Positions 1-5,802 of a stretch of 15,724 nt of DNA are shown here, piece by piece; within the stretch, counting starts at the first letter, position 1; each line of letters starts with the position of its first letter. A program made the translations under genes and the position numbers. This stretch comes from an uncultured Clostridia bacterium (lineage in GTDB: Bacteria > Bacillota > Clostridia > Oscillospirales > Ruminococcaceae), in the NCBI GenBank assembly GCA_937901805.1, contig CALDJI010000291.1:1-15724 (forward strand). The letters run 5' to 3'. Under the pieces are notes generated by a model. The model was not told where the DNA came from. It saw only the letters and a program-made list of their open reading frames with translations, and did no database searches.

Positions 1-96
1 ATTCGTAAAAGCAAAATATACGATCATCGCCAGAGGGACGATGATGAAGATGGCCATCCAGATAAGATAGGGGTAAGAAGCTGCTTTTGATTTCAT
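1..96 (-). CDS. potB: Spermidine/putrescine ABC transporter permease PotB, N-terminal part (cut by window edge)
   Basis: Only the first 32 codons are visible. They begin [17 protein letters not shown] and run into a hydrophobic segment (about residues 9-30) that looks like the first membrane helix of a PotB-type permease. The ATG lies at 96-94 and overlaps the potA stop in an ATGA arrangement (4 bases, 93-96), typical of a translationally coupled ABC-importer operon. The family passes polyamines through the cytoplasmic membrane using ATP hydrolysed by PotA. Identity rests on position after potA and the hydrophobic start; the substrate is inferred from family context. Confidence 0.75.
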   Translation of the reverse strand, partial: MKSKAASYPYLIWMAIFIIVPLAMIVYFAFTN

Positions 97-1145
97 TGCA
101 CATCCCCCATCTTTTTCATGATATGGATTTCATCCGGCCCAATCAGCATCCCAACGCGCTCCCCCGGCTGGCTTGCATCCGTGGACTGCACCATCCAGGT
201 AAAGCTTCCGTCATCGACCATCATCTCGTAGTGAACGCCTTTGAAGGTTGTTGTCTGGACAATGCCGGTGAGCTGACCCTTTTCCGGAGTTGTGATATCA
301 ATATCCTCCGGGCGGACAATCACCTGAATTGGTTCATCTTTGGCAAACCCTTTGTCCACGCAGGGAAATTCACGCCCTGCAAACTCCACTCGGAAATCCT
401 CATGCATAATGCCGTCAATAATATTGCTTTCCCCGATAAAATCGGCAACAAAGGCGTTGACTGGCTCGTTATAGATATCCTGCGGCGTCCCAATCTGCTG
501 GATGGTGCCGTTATTCATGACAACCACGGTGTCGGACATGGTCAGAGCTTCTTCCTGATCATGCGTAACGTAAATAAAGGTAATTTCCAGCCGCTGCTGG
601 ATTTTTTTGAGTTCTATCTGCATTTCTTTGCGCAGCTTCAGATCCAATGCGCCCAGCGGTTCATCGAGCAGCAGCACCTTTGGATGGTTGACAAGCGCCC
701 TGGCAATCGCCACACGCTGCTGCTGTCCGCCTGACAGGTTTGCAATGTTCCTGCGTTCAAACCCTCGCAGATTGACTAAAGAGAGCATTTCCAGCACGCG
801 CTCTTTGATTTCCTTTGGCGGCAGTTTTTGGATTCTCAGGCCGAACGCAACGTTTTCAAATACGTTTAGATGCGGAAAAAGCGCGTACCTCTGAAAGACC
901 GTATTGACCGGACGCTTATACGGGGCAAGATCATTGATCCGCTTGCCGTCAAAAATGACATTCCCTTCGTCGGGTGTCACAAAGCCGCCGATAATCCGAA
1001 GCGTTGTCGTTTTACCGCAGCCTGACGGGCCGAGCAGCGTCACAAATTCCTTGTCTCGTATGGTAAGGTCAATGCCTTTGAGTACACGCTCACCATCGAA
1101 TGCCACGCTGATGTTTTGAAGATTGATTAACTGATTGTCACCCAC
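93..1145 (-). CDS. potA: Spermidine/putrescine ABC transporter ATP-binding protein PotA
   Basis: A 350-residue ATPase that would energise polyamine uptake at the inner face of the membrane. Visible motifs: Walker A GPSGCGKT (residues 39-46), a Q-loop in FQRYALFP near 85-92, the ABC signature LSGGQQQR (137-144), Walker B LLLDEP (158-163) and the switch histidine in VTHDQEEA (H195). The last ~110 residues match the TOBE-type regulatory domain of the PotA/CysA group (for example IVRPEDI). Length is normal. The start is a GTG at 1145, seven bases after a GGGGG Shine-Dalgarno; no in-frame ATG fits better. potB follows with a 4-base overlap. Related importers for other small solutes share this layout, so the polyamine substrate is a family-level inference. 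Confidence 0.9.
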   Translation of the reverse strand: MGDNQLINLQNISVAFDGERVLKGIDLTIRDKEFVTLLGPSGCGKTTTLRIIGGFVTPDEGNVIFDGKRINDLAPYKRPVNTVFQRYALFPHLNVFENVAFGLRIQKLPPKEIKERVLEMLSLVNLRGFERRNIANLSGGQQQRVAIARALVNHPKVLLLDEPLGALDLKLRKEMQIELKKIQQRLEITFIYVTHDQEEALTMSDTVVVMNNGTIQQIGTPQDIYNEPVNAFVADFIGESNIIDGIMHEDFRVEFAGREFPCVDKGFAKDEPIQVIVRPEDIDITTPEKGQLTGIVQTTTFKGVHYEMMVDDGSFTWMVQSTDASQPGERVGMLIGPDEIHIMKKMGDVQ

Positions 1146-1428
1146 TCTACATCCCCCTTTGCGGATTTAAGCCGGCCGTGTTTGCATTTTCGCCAACACC
1201 GGCGGGCTCCGTAGAGGCTTTTGATACCGCTTCCCGCAAAAGGATTTTTCATGGGCCGGTTCTGCTTTTGCATAACGCCCCGGGCGGTACATACGACTCC
1301 ACGCGATTGATGTGTTATTTTTGTGCGTTTCTGCACATAACAAAAGCCCCCCAGCCAAATCCGATTTGGATTTTGACCAGCAAAGGGCGATGCAGCAAGC
1401 TGCTCATGATTACATACAGAAAACAACA
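1146..1428 (-). promoter_or_regulatory. Long 5' leader of potA, possibly structured, with a 30-codon upstream ORF
   Basis: The predicted transcription start near 1428 leaves about 280 nt before the potA GTG, long for this window. The leader holds several short hairpins (minus-strand sequence): CCAAATC/GATTTGG around 1352-1366, TGTGC/GCACA with a 6-nt loop around 1322-1337, and GCCGG...CCGGC further down. An open frame of 30 codons (ATG at 1407-1405, TAA at 1317-1315) starts about 20 nt into the leader; its product begins MSSLLHRPLLVKIQIGFGWG. It has no clear Shine-Dalgarno, so translation is uncertain. I could not match the leader to a riboswitch class I know. It may be an attenuator or regulatory leader, or simply a long untranslated region. 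Confidence 0.4.
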
Positions 1429-1434
1429 ATAACT

Positions 1435-1462
1435 AATATAGAGGTTTTTTAAAAAAAGTCAA
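1435..1462 (-). promoter_or_regulatory. Sigma-A promoter for potAB
   Basis: Reading the minus strand, a -35 TTGACT (1462-1457) and a -10 TATATT (1440-1435) are separated by 16 bases. Upstream (about 1463-1560) is a run of phased A/T tracts that could act as an UP element, including an imperfect palindrome at 1465-1489 with arms TTTTTTC/GAAAAAA. The predicted start is near 1428. Confidence 0.65.
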
Positions 1463-1489
1463 TGTTTTTTCAGAAATTTTCCGAAAAAA

Positions 1490-2170
1490 GTACGATTTAT
1501 TTGAATTTTTCCTGATTTTTTTCGATTTTTTTCATGGTTTGCTCAAAAAAACTTGATTTTCCTCCTGAATCCTCTTTCTGATTTCTCAGAGAATTTGAAA
1601 ACTCTCCCCATACAAAAATTACTGTCTTAGTCTACAAATGCTGCGTCCGACCGCAGACAAGGGAAACTCATCATCCGTTTATCATGACTCCATAGAATTT
1701 AAAATCTCCCAAAAGGCTGCCGCTTGAAAGAACTGATTTATACCGTGAAAACATTCAAAGTATTTTTTCATGCTAAGGGATTCGGTTATCCGCAAAACCA
1801 GCAGTCTCTTAAGTATCGGCAAGTCCTCATGGATGGAAATGACTGAAGAACACAAACGACGATAGCACTTTCTCAGTACAGATGCGGAGAACCCGGGCAA
1901 AATTCCGGTTATTTCAAAGTCATAACCGTCTGTTCAACCGATGGCTTGGGCGAGCCTTAGAAGGGCATATCACCGGCAAGCACCTCGCGGCGCTGAAATT
2001 CACTCCGTTTGCAGCATCTGCCCCGCAGCCTGTAAACGGGTGATGTGCTGCCCGGACAAAACTCTCCTATTTTCAGAAGATTTCTGTCGGCAGCCCCCGC
2101 TTCGCCCGACGCTTGAAGTGAAAGCCGTTTACGGGGGATTTCCACCGGATAAACGGGTGATTTCCGGAAA
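1490..2170. other. Gene-poor spacer with no recognisable gene
   Basis: About 680 bases without a convincing gene. The first 130 bases are A/T-rich. A minus-strand open stretch at 1682-1942 has no Shine-Dalgarno and no ATG near its front end, and I do not recognise its translation; it may be a gene remnant. At 2125-2157 the arms CCGTTTA/TAAACGG could form a hairpin. The 12-mer TAAACGGGTGAT occurs twice (2033-2044 and 2150-2161), and GATTTCCGGAAATC at 2159-2172 is a perfect 14-base palindrome. No tRNA, rRNA or known riboswitch core is visible. Confidence 0.5.
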
Positions 2171-2210
2171 TCAAGAAAACCGCCCGACAAAAGTCGGACG
2201 GTTTTCTTGA
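2171..2210. terminator. Bidirectional terminator-like hairpin after the lipoprotein gene
   Basis: TCAAGAAAACCG (2171-2182) pairs perfectly with CGGTTTTCTTGA (2199-2210). After one mismatch, CCGAC/GTCGG adds five pairs around an AAAA loop. The stem carries A-rich and T-rich flanks on both strands, and it sits 11 bases past the stop codon of the minus-strand lipoprotein gene. Confidence 0.8.
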
Positions 2211-2221
2211 TTGGACAGAAT

Positions 2222-2629
2222 TTATTTTGCTGTGAATTCCTGAGAATAAATTTCCTTACCATCGCTGTCGACATATTGCACCACGACAACCGGGTTATCC
2301 ACCTGTACTTCCTGTTTCAAGGCTTCTGCAAGTTCCTCAAATGTGCTGGCCTGAGCGGTAAGGCTGGACTCCAGCTGGGAAGCGACTTCGTCTGGAACAT
2401 CGTTGATATCCAGGGTATAAACATAGATAAACTTATTGCCTTCTCCTTTCACTTCAATCTGCATACCGGCGCTTTCCACTTCCTCTTTTACAGAAGCGAT
2501 TTGCTCCTGTACCTCAGAGGAGTTCACATAATCCTGCATGGTCTTGTATTTGCTGGAACATGCCACCAGAGACAACGCCATCAGAACTGCTAAAACACCA
2601 GCCAATAACCTTTTTAAGTGCTTTTTCAT
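2222..2629 (-). CDS. Small secreted lipoprotein, DUF4854-like
   Basis: A 135-residue protein with a lipoprotein signal peptide: a basic start (MKKHLKR), a hydrophobic core at 8-20 and a lipobox LVAC with the modifiable cysteine at position 24. The mature part is acidic and resembles the DUF4854 lipoproteins of gut Clostridia: a helical stretch with MQDYVNS near 31-37, a central strand around GNKFIYVYTLDIND, and a C-terminal VVVVQYVDSDGKEI. It should be anchored on the outer face of the cytoplasmic membrane; its function is unknown. The start follows an AAGGGGAA Shine-Dalgarno. It is monocistronic, with its own consensus promoter and a terminator hairpin. Family assignment is from memory of the pattern. 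Confidence 0.75.
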   Translation of the reverse strand: MKKHLKRLLAGVLAVLMALSLVACSSKYKTMQDYVNSSEVQEQIASVKEEVESAGMQIEVKGEGNKFIYVYTLDINDVPDEVASQLESSLTAQASTFEELAEALKQEVQVDNPVVVVQYVDSDGKEIYSQEFTAK

Positions 2630-2668
2630 AAAAATTCCCCTTTAAAGTTTTTTGATTTGATAAATTTC

Positions 2669-2697
2669 ATTATATAATCCTTGCACAATAATGTCAA
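2669..2697 (-). promoter_or_regulatory. Consensus sigma-A promoter of the lipoprotein gene
   Basis: On the minus strand, TTGACA (2697-2692) and TATAAT (2674-2669) both match the consensus exactly, with an optimal 17-base spacer. The start point would be near 2662, giving a short leader with the Shine-Dalgarno. Confidence 0.85.
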
Positions 2698-2707
2698 TGG
2701 ATTGACA
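2692..2707. promoter_or_regulatory. Palindromic candidate operator over the -35 element
   Basis: TGTCAATGGATTGACA is a perfect inverted repeat (7-base arms, 2-base centre) whose left half is the -35 hexamer of the lipoprotein promoter. A second dyad, ACAAAATGACTTTTGT, lies just upstream at 2718-2733. The position suits a repressor site, but TTGACA itself can produce chance symmetry. No regulator gene is adjacent. Confidence 0.45.
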
Positions 2708-2813
2708 AAAAATATTTACAAAATGACTTTTGTGACCAAATCCCCAAAATAATCGCATTCCAAAACGACAATTTATCGATGAGGCTTTTGGCAAAACGGA
2801 TTATGCCCCCCTT

Positions 2814-4490
2814 TTACCCTTTATCCGATGAGAAAACCGACGCTTTTGGCAGTCCTCTGAGATGGCGGCGGATAATTTTTCCAGAGGCGGTCTTTTTCAA
2901 ATAATCGGTATACTCAACCACACGGGGATACTTATAAGGCGCAGTCATCCGTTTGACATATTCCTGAATCTCTTTTGTCAATCCCTCCGATCCCCGATAA
3001 CCCTCGCTGAGCACAATGGTCGCCTTCACCACCTGTCCCCGGACCGGATGCGGGGCTCCGGTAATTGCACATTCCCGCACTGCGGGATGAGTCATCAGAA
3101 CGGATTCTATTTCAAAAGGCCCGATTCGATACCCGGAACACTTGATTATATCGTCATTACGGCCGATAAACCAAAAATATCCCTCTTCATCCTGCCAGGC
3201 GATATCCCCCGTATGGTAAATGCCCTGTTCATCACAGGCCGGACGGAGTTTTCCCTCCTCCCAATAACCCCGCAAAAGTCCTTCCGGGTAATCCGTGTTG
3301 AGACCGAGGACAACCAGTTCCCCCTGTTCACCCGGAGCACAGGGAGTCCCATCTTCCCTAATCAGGGCCAGATGATACAGAGGGCTGGGTTTCCCCATAG
3401 AGCCCGGTTTTATCTGAAACCAGGGGAAATTTGCTACCAGGACACTGGATTCAGACTGGCCAAATCCCTCATGAATGGAAAGGCCGGTAATCTTTTGAAA
3501 GTCCTGGATAATCTCCGGGGCAATCGGTTCCCCAGCGGTACAGCAATGCGTCACAGAGGAAAAATCCTCTTTAGAAATTCCCTGACGCATCAAAAAACGG
3601 TAGACCGTTACAGGAACGCACAGACTGGTTGGGCGTTTTTGCCGAATCACCTGCAAAAACTCATCCGCATGGAACTTATGACCGCCGTCATATCCCAAAA
3701 CCGCGCACCCAGCAATCCATTGCCCATAAATACATCCCCAGCCAAATTTTGCCCAACCGGAATCCACCCCTGTCAGATGCAGTCCGTTCTCCTGTACTTT
3801 TTGCCAGTAGACAGCTGTCACCAAATGCCCAAGCGGATAGGAATAATCGTGAACCACCATTTTGGGCATTCCAGAAGTACCGGAAGTAAAATACATCAGC
3901 ATATTATCCCGTACCGTCAATGTCTCATCCGCTTCGAATTCCCCGACCGGATTTTCCAGAGCCGCAGAATAATCCTGCCAGTTCTGCCGTTTCCCTCCTG
4001 CAAGCACCAAATAGCGCAGAGACGGACAGTCCGGTGCCGCAAGTTCCACTTGGGTTATCGTAAAATCCTCCGCAAAAGCCACGATCATCCGCACCTGGGC
4101 TGCCTGAACACGGTAACGGATATCCTTTGCCGTCAATTGGCAGGACGCAGGGACCAGTACTGCGCCAATCCGGTGCAGGGCGACCGCTGTAACCCAATAT
4201 TCCCAGCGGCGCCCCAGCAGAACCATAACCCGATCGCCCTTTTCAATCCCCAGGCTTTTGAAAAAGAAAGCGGCCCGTTTGGAAAGAGCAGAAATATCTG
4301 CAAAGGAAAATGTTTTGGACTCTCCGCGCCGGCTGCACCATTCCAATGCGCGTTTTTCGGGTTCCCGTCTGGCCCATTCATCTACGACATGCGTGGCAAA
4401 ATTAAAGTCTTCCGGATAATGAAGGGCATACTGATTCCGAAAATCTTCATAGGAATCAAACTGTGTTTTTGCTAGAAACTGTTCTTTCAT
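2814..4490 (-). CDS. Acyl-CoA synthetase (AMP-forming), medium/branched-chain acid type, under T-box control
   Basis: A 558-residue adenylate-forming enzyme of the acetyl-CoA synthetase/MACS group, which joins a carboxylic acid to CoA through an acyl-AMP intermediate. Motifs: the phosphate-binding loop YFTSGTSGMPK (200-210), EGFGQSE (341-347), the TGD at 427-429, the hinge region near 444-451, and the C-terminal KTASGK (533-538), whose last lysine is the adenylation-step lysine. Length is normal. The ATG at 4490 is preceded by GGAGG nine bases upstream and starts the family-typical N-terminus; upstream in-frame codons fall inside the T-box leader and are not coding. The valine-type T-box suggests the substrate is a branched short-chain acid such as isobutyrate, usable for valine by reductive carboxylation. 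That substrate is inference. No clear terminator follows, only a weak hairpin at 2760-2791. Confidence 0.88.
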   Translation of the reverse strand: MKEQFLAKTQFDSYEDFRNQYALHYPEDFNFATHVVDEWARREPEKRALEWCSRRGESKTFSFADISALSKRAAFFFKSLGIEKGDRVMVLLGRRWEYWVTAVALHRIGAVLVPASCQLTAKDIRYRVQAAQVRMIVAFAEDFTITQVELAAPDCPSLRYLVLAGGKRQNWQDYSAALENPVGEFEADETLTVRDNMLMYFTSGTSGMPKMVVHDYSYPLGHLVTAVYWQKVQENGLHLTGVDSGWAKFGWGCIYGQWIAGCAVLGYDGGHKFHADEFLQVIRQKRPTSLCVPVTVYRFLMRQGISKEDFSSVTHCCTAGEPIAPEIIQDFQKITGLSIHEGFGQSESSVLVANFPWFQIKPGSMGKPSPLYHLALIREDGTPCAPGEQGELVVLGLNTDYPEGLLRGYWEEGKLRPACDEQGIYHTGDIAWQDEEGYFWFIGRNDDIIKCSGYRIGPFEIESVLMTHPAVRECAITGAPHPVRGQVVKATIVLSEGYRGSEGLTKEIQEYVKRMTAPYKYPRVVEYTDYLKKTASGKIIRRHLRGLPKASVFSSDKG

Positions 4491-4520
4491 GGTACTTATC
4501 CTCCAGTATTTCTTTCCGGC

Positions 4521-4556
4521 AAAAAGAAAACGCCCTGCTGCCAATGCAACAGGGCG
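4521..4556 (-). terminator. T-box terminator
   Basis: On the minus strand, CGCCCTGTTGC pairs with GCAGCAGGGCG (11 pairs, one G-U) around an ATTG loop, followed by TTTTCTTTTT. Its 5' arm contains the CGCCCT needed by the antiterminator, so the two folds exclude each other. Confidence 0.92.
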
Positions 4557-4821
4557 TAGATACAGTACGCGGTACCACCTGAATTCGGATAAAAAATCCG
4601 CACTTTGCCAAAACGGAGACTGACAGGCAGCTCGATTTTGCTTCCGTTGTAACGTGTGGAATTCACGTCGGAGCCTACTTAGAAGAACATACTCCCGTTC
4701 GGTCCGCGACTCTGAGGCTACTTTCCAACAGGTTCCAATACGGCGCTCCCACCACCGGCCGCTCTCTAAAAATGGAAATCCTGTTATACTTCTCCTCTTC
4801 ACTGTCTTTTGCCGTTATATT
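4521..4821 (-). promoter_or_regulatory. T-box riboswitch (specifier read as GUA, valine) upstream of the acyl-CoA synthetase
   Basis: On the minus strand a complete T-box leader is visible. Stem I: GAGG (4797-4794) pairs with CCTC (4717-4714), followed by the conserved AGAAGTA; AACAGG (4785-4780) pairs with CCTGTT (4732-4727), and TTCCA (4777-4773) with TGGAA (4737-4733). The conserved AGAGAG is at 4767-4762. A GAAAGTAG segment immediately before CCTC places the specifier GTA at 4721-4719, followed by a purine. The T-box AGGTGGTACCGCG (4580-4568) forms an antiterminator: AGG/CCT with the 7-nt bulge TGGTACC, then GCGTA/TACGC. It competes with the terminator at 4531-4556. The bulge UGGU matches a tRNA ending ACCA, as tRNA-Val does. 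Uncharged tRNA would favour readthrough into the synthetase gene. Confidence 0.92.
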
Positions 4822-4827
4822 TTGTTT

Positions 4828-4857
4828 ATCATAGCACCGTATTAAATCAACTGTCAA
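4828..4857 (-). promoter_or_regulatory. Sigma-A promoter of the T-box/acyl-CoA synthetase unit
   Basis: On the minus strand, TTGACA (4857-4852), an 18-base spacer, then TATGAT (4833-4828) preceded by TGC, giving an extended -10. The start falls near 4821, just before stem I. Confidence 0.8.
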
Positions 4858-4885
4858 TCGGTAGATTCAAAAATCGGAAATTTTA

Positions 4886-5068
4886 CTAAAAATCCTCTTC
4901 CTCTTCTTCCAAGTTTGCCAACGCCACACGGACAGCTTCGATGACAAATGCTGAAAAAGTGCAGTCTTTGCCCGCAATGGATTCCTCAATCTTTTCTACC
5001 ATCGGAATGGGAAAGCGAACTGTCTTGGTCATTGTAGGCGGCTGAGATGGTATTCTGAATTTTTCCAT
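4886..5068 (-). CDS. Small ribbon-helix-helix-like DNA-binding protein (putative)
   Basis: A 60-residue protein. Residues about 13-18 (MTKTVRF) look like the DNA-contacting strand of a ribbon-helix-helix repressor, followed by two predicted helices (PMVEKIEESIAG and TFSAFVIEAVRVALANLE) and an acidic tail of five glutamates before DF. Proteins of this fold bind DNA as dimers and often repress their own promoter. The ATG at 5068 follows GGGGG with a 9-base gap. No toxin gene sits next to it, so it is not an obvious antitoxin. Repeated ATAATAGAA sequences lie in its leader and over the -10 of the divergent RNA candidate. Fold assignment is by pattern; targets are inference. Confidence 0.7.
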   Translation of the reverse strand: MEKFRIPSQPPTMTKTVRFPIPMVEKIEESIAGKDCTFSAFVIEAVRVALANLEEEEEDF

Positions 5069-5117
5069 AAGCTTTTTCCCCCTTTCTCTGTATTTCTATT
5101 ATGCACAAAATTGACGT

Positions 5118-5146
5118 ATTATAATAGAAGACAATTGATGGATAAA
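5118..5146 (-). promoter_or_regulatory. Probable promoter of the ribbon-helix-helix gene
   Basis: On the minus strand there is a perfect -10 TATAAT (5123-5118) with a poor -35 TTTATC (5146-5141) and a 17-base spacer. The start would be near 5111, about 42 nt before the ATG. Confidence 0.45.
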
Positions 5147-5173
5147 AGATTTATAATATTTTAAACAAATATA

Positions 5174-5202
5174 TTGCTATAGAATTTTAAAAATGATATA
5201 AT
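5174..5202 (+). promoter_or_regulatory. Sigma-A promoter for the candidate small RNA
   Basis: TTGCTA (5174-5179), a 17-base spacer and TATAAT (5197-5202) on the plus strand, in a very A/T-rich stretch. The start would be near 5209. A/T richness raises the chance of a false match. Confidence 0.55.
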
Positions 5203-5208
5203 AGAAAT

Positions 5209-5461
5209 ACCAATTTATAAATTCTGTATTCTCTCCAAATTCAGTACAGAACCCATGAATTGGCAATTGGGTTTTTCAGCAGTTGGTTTTCGCATTTCCA
5301 ACAAAAATGAAAAACCCATACACCTGTCTGCTGGATTCTCTCCATAAAATCCAGCATCTTCCAAAATAGGGCATGCCGATTCTCCCATACTTGTCGGCAT
5401 GCCCTCCTTCCTTTTTACAAAAAACTCCCCTCAGTTCAATACTGAAGGGAGTTTTTTGTTT
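5209..5461 (+). ncRNA. Candidate structured small RNA with repeated C/U-rich hairpin loops
   Basis: This stretch has no convincing protein gene but folds into consecutive hairpins: 5222-5251 (TTCTGTA/TACAGAA), 5268-5318 (TGGGTTTTTC/GAAAAACCCA with an inner GTTGG/CCAAC), 5329-5356 (TGCTGGAT/ATCCAGCA) and 5369-5404 (11 pairs, GGGCATGCCGA/TCGGCATGCCC), then a strong terminator. ATTCTCTCCA starts the loop side of hairpin 1 (5228-5237) and hairpin 3 (5335-5344), and ATTCTCCCA that of hairpin 4 (5379-5387). Pyrimidine-rich loops are known in Gram-positive small RNAs that pair with Shine-Dalgarno sequences; that role here is inference. On the minus strand the same loops would read GGAGAGAAT, so the orientation needs testing. 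Promoter and terminator favour plus. Confidence 0.55.
5417..5460. terminator. Strong bidirectional intrinsic terminator
   Basis: ACAAAAAACTCCC (5417-5429) pairs with GGGAGTTTTTTGT (5447-5459), with a further TCAGT/ACTGA inside around a TCAAT loop. The A-rich and T-rich arms allow function in both directions: for the candidate small RNA on the plus strand and for the long minus-strand operon ending with the acetyltransferase gene. Confidence 0.88.
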
Positions 5462-5511
5462 TCAATCTATATGCTTATCCCCTGCTATCAGTGACAATGG
5501 GGATATCCAAA

Positions 5512-5784
5512 TTATTTAAGCAGTTCGCGGTATTCCCCATGCTTTTCAAACCATTTCACCGCATAGGAACAGGTTGGAAAAATCTGTTTTCCATTTGCTT
5601 TGGCGTAATCCACAACTGCCTGCATGAGTTTCCCCGCAGCGCCCTGGCCGCGGAGCGATTCATCTACAAAGGTGTGGTTGAGATGAAGCACTCCCGGCGT
5701 TTCTTCCGGAAACGTCACCTCAGCCACTGTTTTTCCCTGCGCATCGGCCTGATAAATCCTGCCTGTCTGAACTTGAAATTGCAT
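5512..5784 (-). CDS. Small GNAT-family N-acetyltransferase, YjdJ-like
   Basis: A 90-residue protein that closely follows the pattern of E. coli YjdJ (GNAT-like acetyl-CoA-binding family). Seen: a short N-terminal beta region with AEVTF, then HTFVDESLRGQGAAGKLM (about 37-54), which carries the RGQGAAG acetyl-CoA pyrophosphate-binding loop, then VVDYAKANGKQIFPTCSYAVKWFEKHGEY. These minimal acetyltransferases lack a known substrate. The ATG at 5784 is preceded by GGAGGGG. It lies 18 bases after mutS2 and is probably the last gene of that operon, before the terminator at 5417-5459. Confidence 0.85.
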   Translation of the reverse strand: MQFQVQTGRIYQADAQGKTVAEVTFPEETPGVLHLNHTFVDESLRGQGAAGKLMQAVVDYAKANGKQIFPTCSYAVKWFEKHGEYRELLK

Positions 5785-5802
5785 GACGGCCCCTCCTGCC
5801 TG

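Larger units (their letters stand above)
5090..5210. repeat. Inverted repeat flanking the divergent promoter region, candidate operator
   Basis: GTATTTCTATTAT (5090-5102) and ATAATAGAAATAC (5198-5210) are perfect 13-base inverted copies. The core ATAATAGAA occurs a third time at 5121-5129. One copy lies in the leader of the ribbon-helix-helix gene, one overlaps its -10 (5118-5123), and one overlaps the -10 of the plus-strand promoter (5197-5202). Confidence 0.55.

Noticed and set aside
1127..1429. 100-codon minus-strand frame starting at TTG in the potA leader
   Set aside because: It overlaps potA out of frame, has no ribosome binding site and a low-complexity basic composition.
2033..2161. 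Two copies of TAAACGGGTGAT considered as attachment sites or the ends of an insertion
   Set aside because: Only 12 bases, no transposase or integrase gene between or beside them, and no inverted ends.
1941..2289. Overlapping plus and minus frames (89 and 110 codons) in the spacer before the lipoprotein gene
   Set aside because: Both cross the terminator hairpin; neither has a ribosome binding site or a recognisable translation.
2862..4475. 537-codon plus-strand open frame opposite the acyl-CoA synthetase gene
   Set aside because: It is the antisense of a gene with complete catalytic motifs. Its translation has no recognisable domain and no good ribosome binding site.
4675..4857. Short minus-strand frame across the promoter and stem I of the T-box
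   Set aside because: The region is fully explained by the T-box leader, and the frame begins upstream of the transcription start.
5209..5461. Spaced hairpins considered as a CRISPR array
   Set aside because: The shared units are only 9-10 bases, spacing is irregular and no cas gene is present; a structured RNA fits better.
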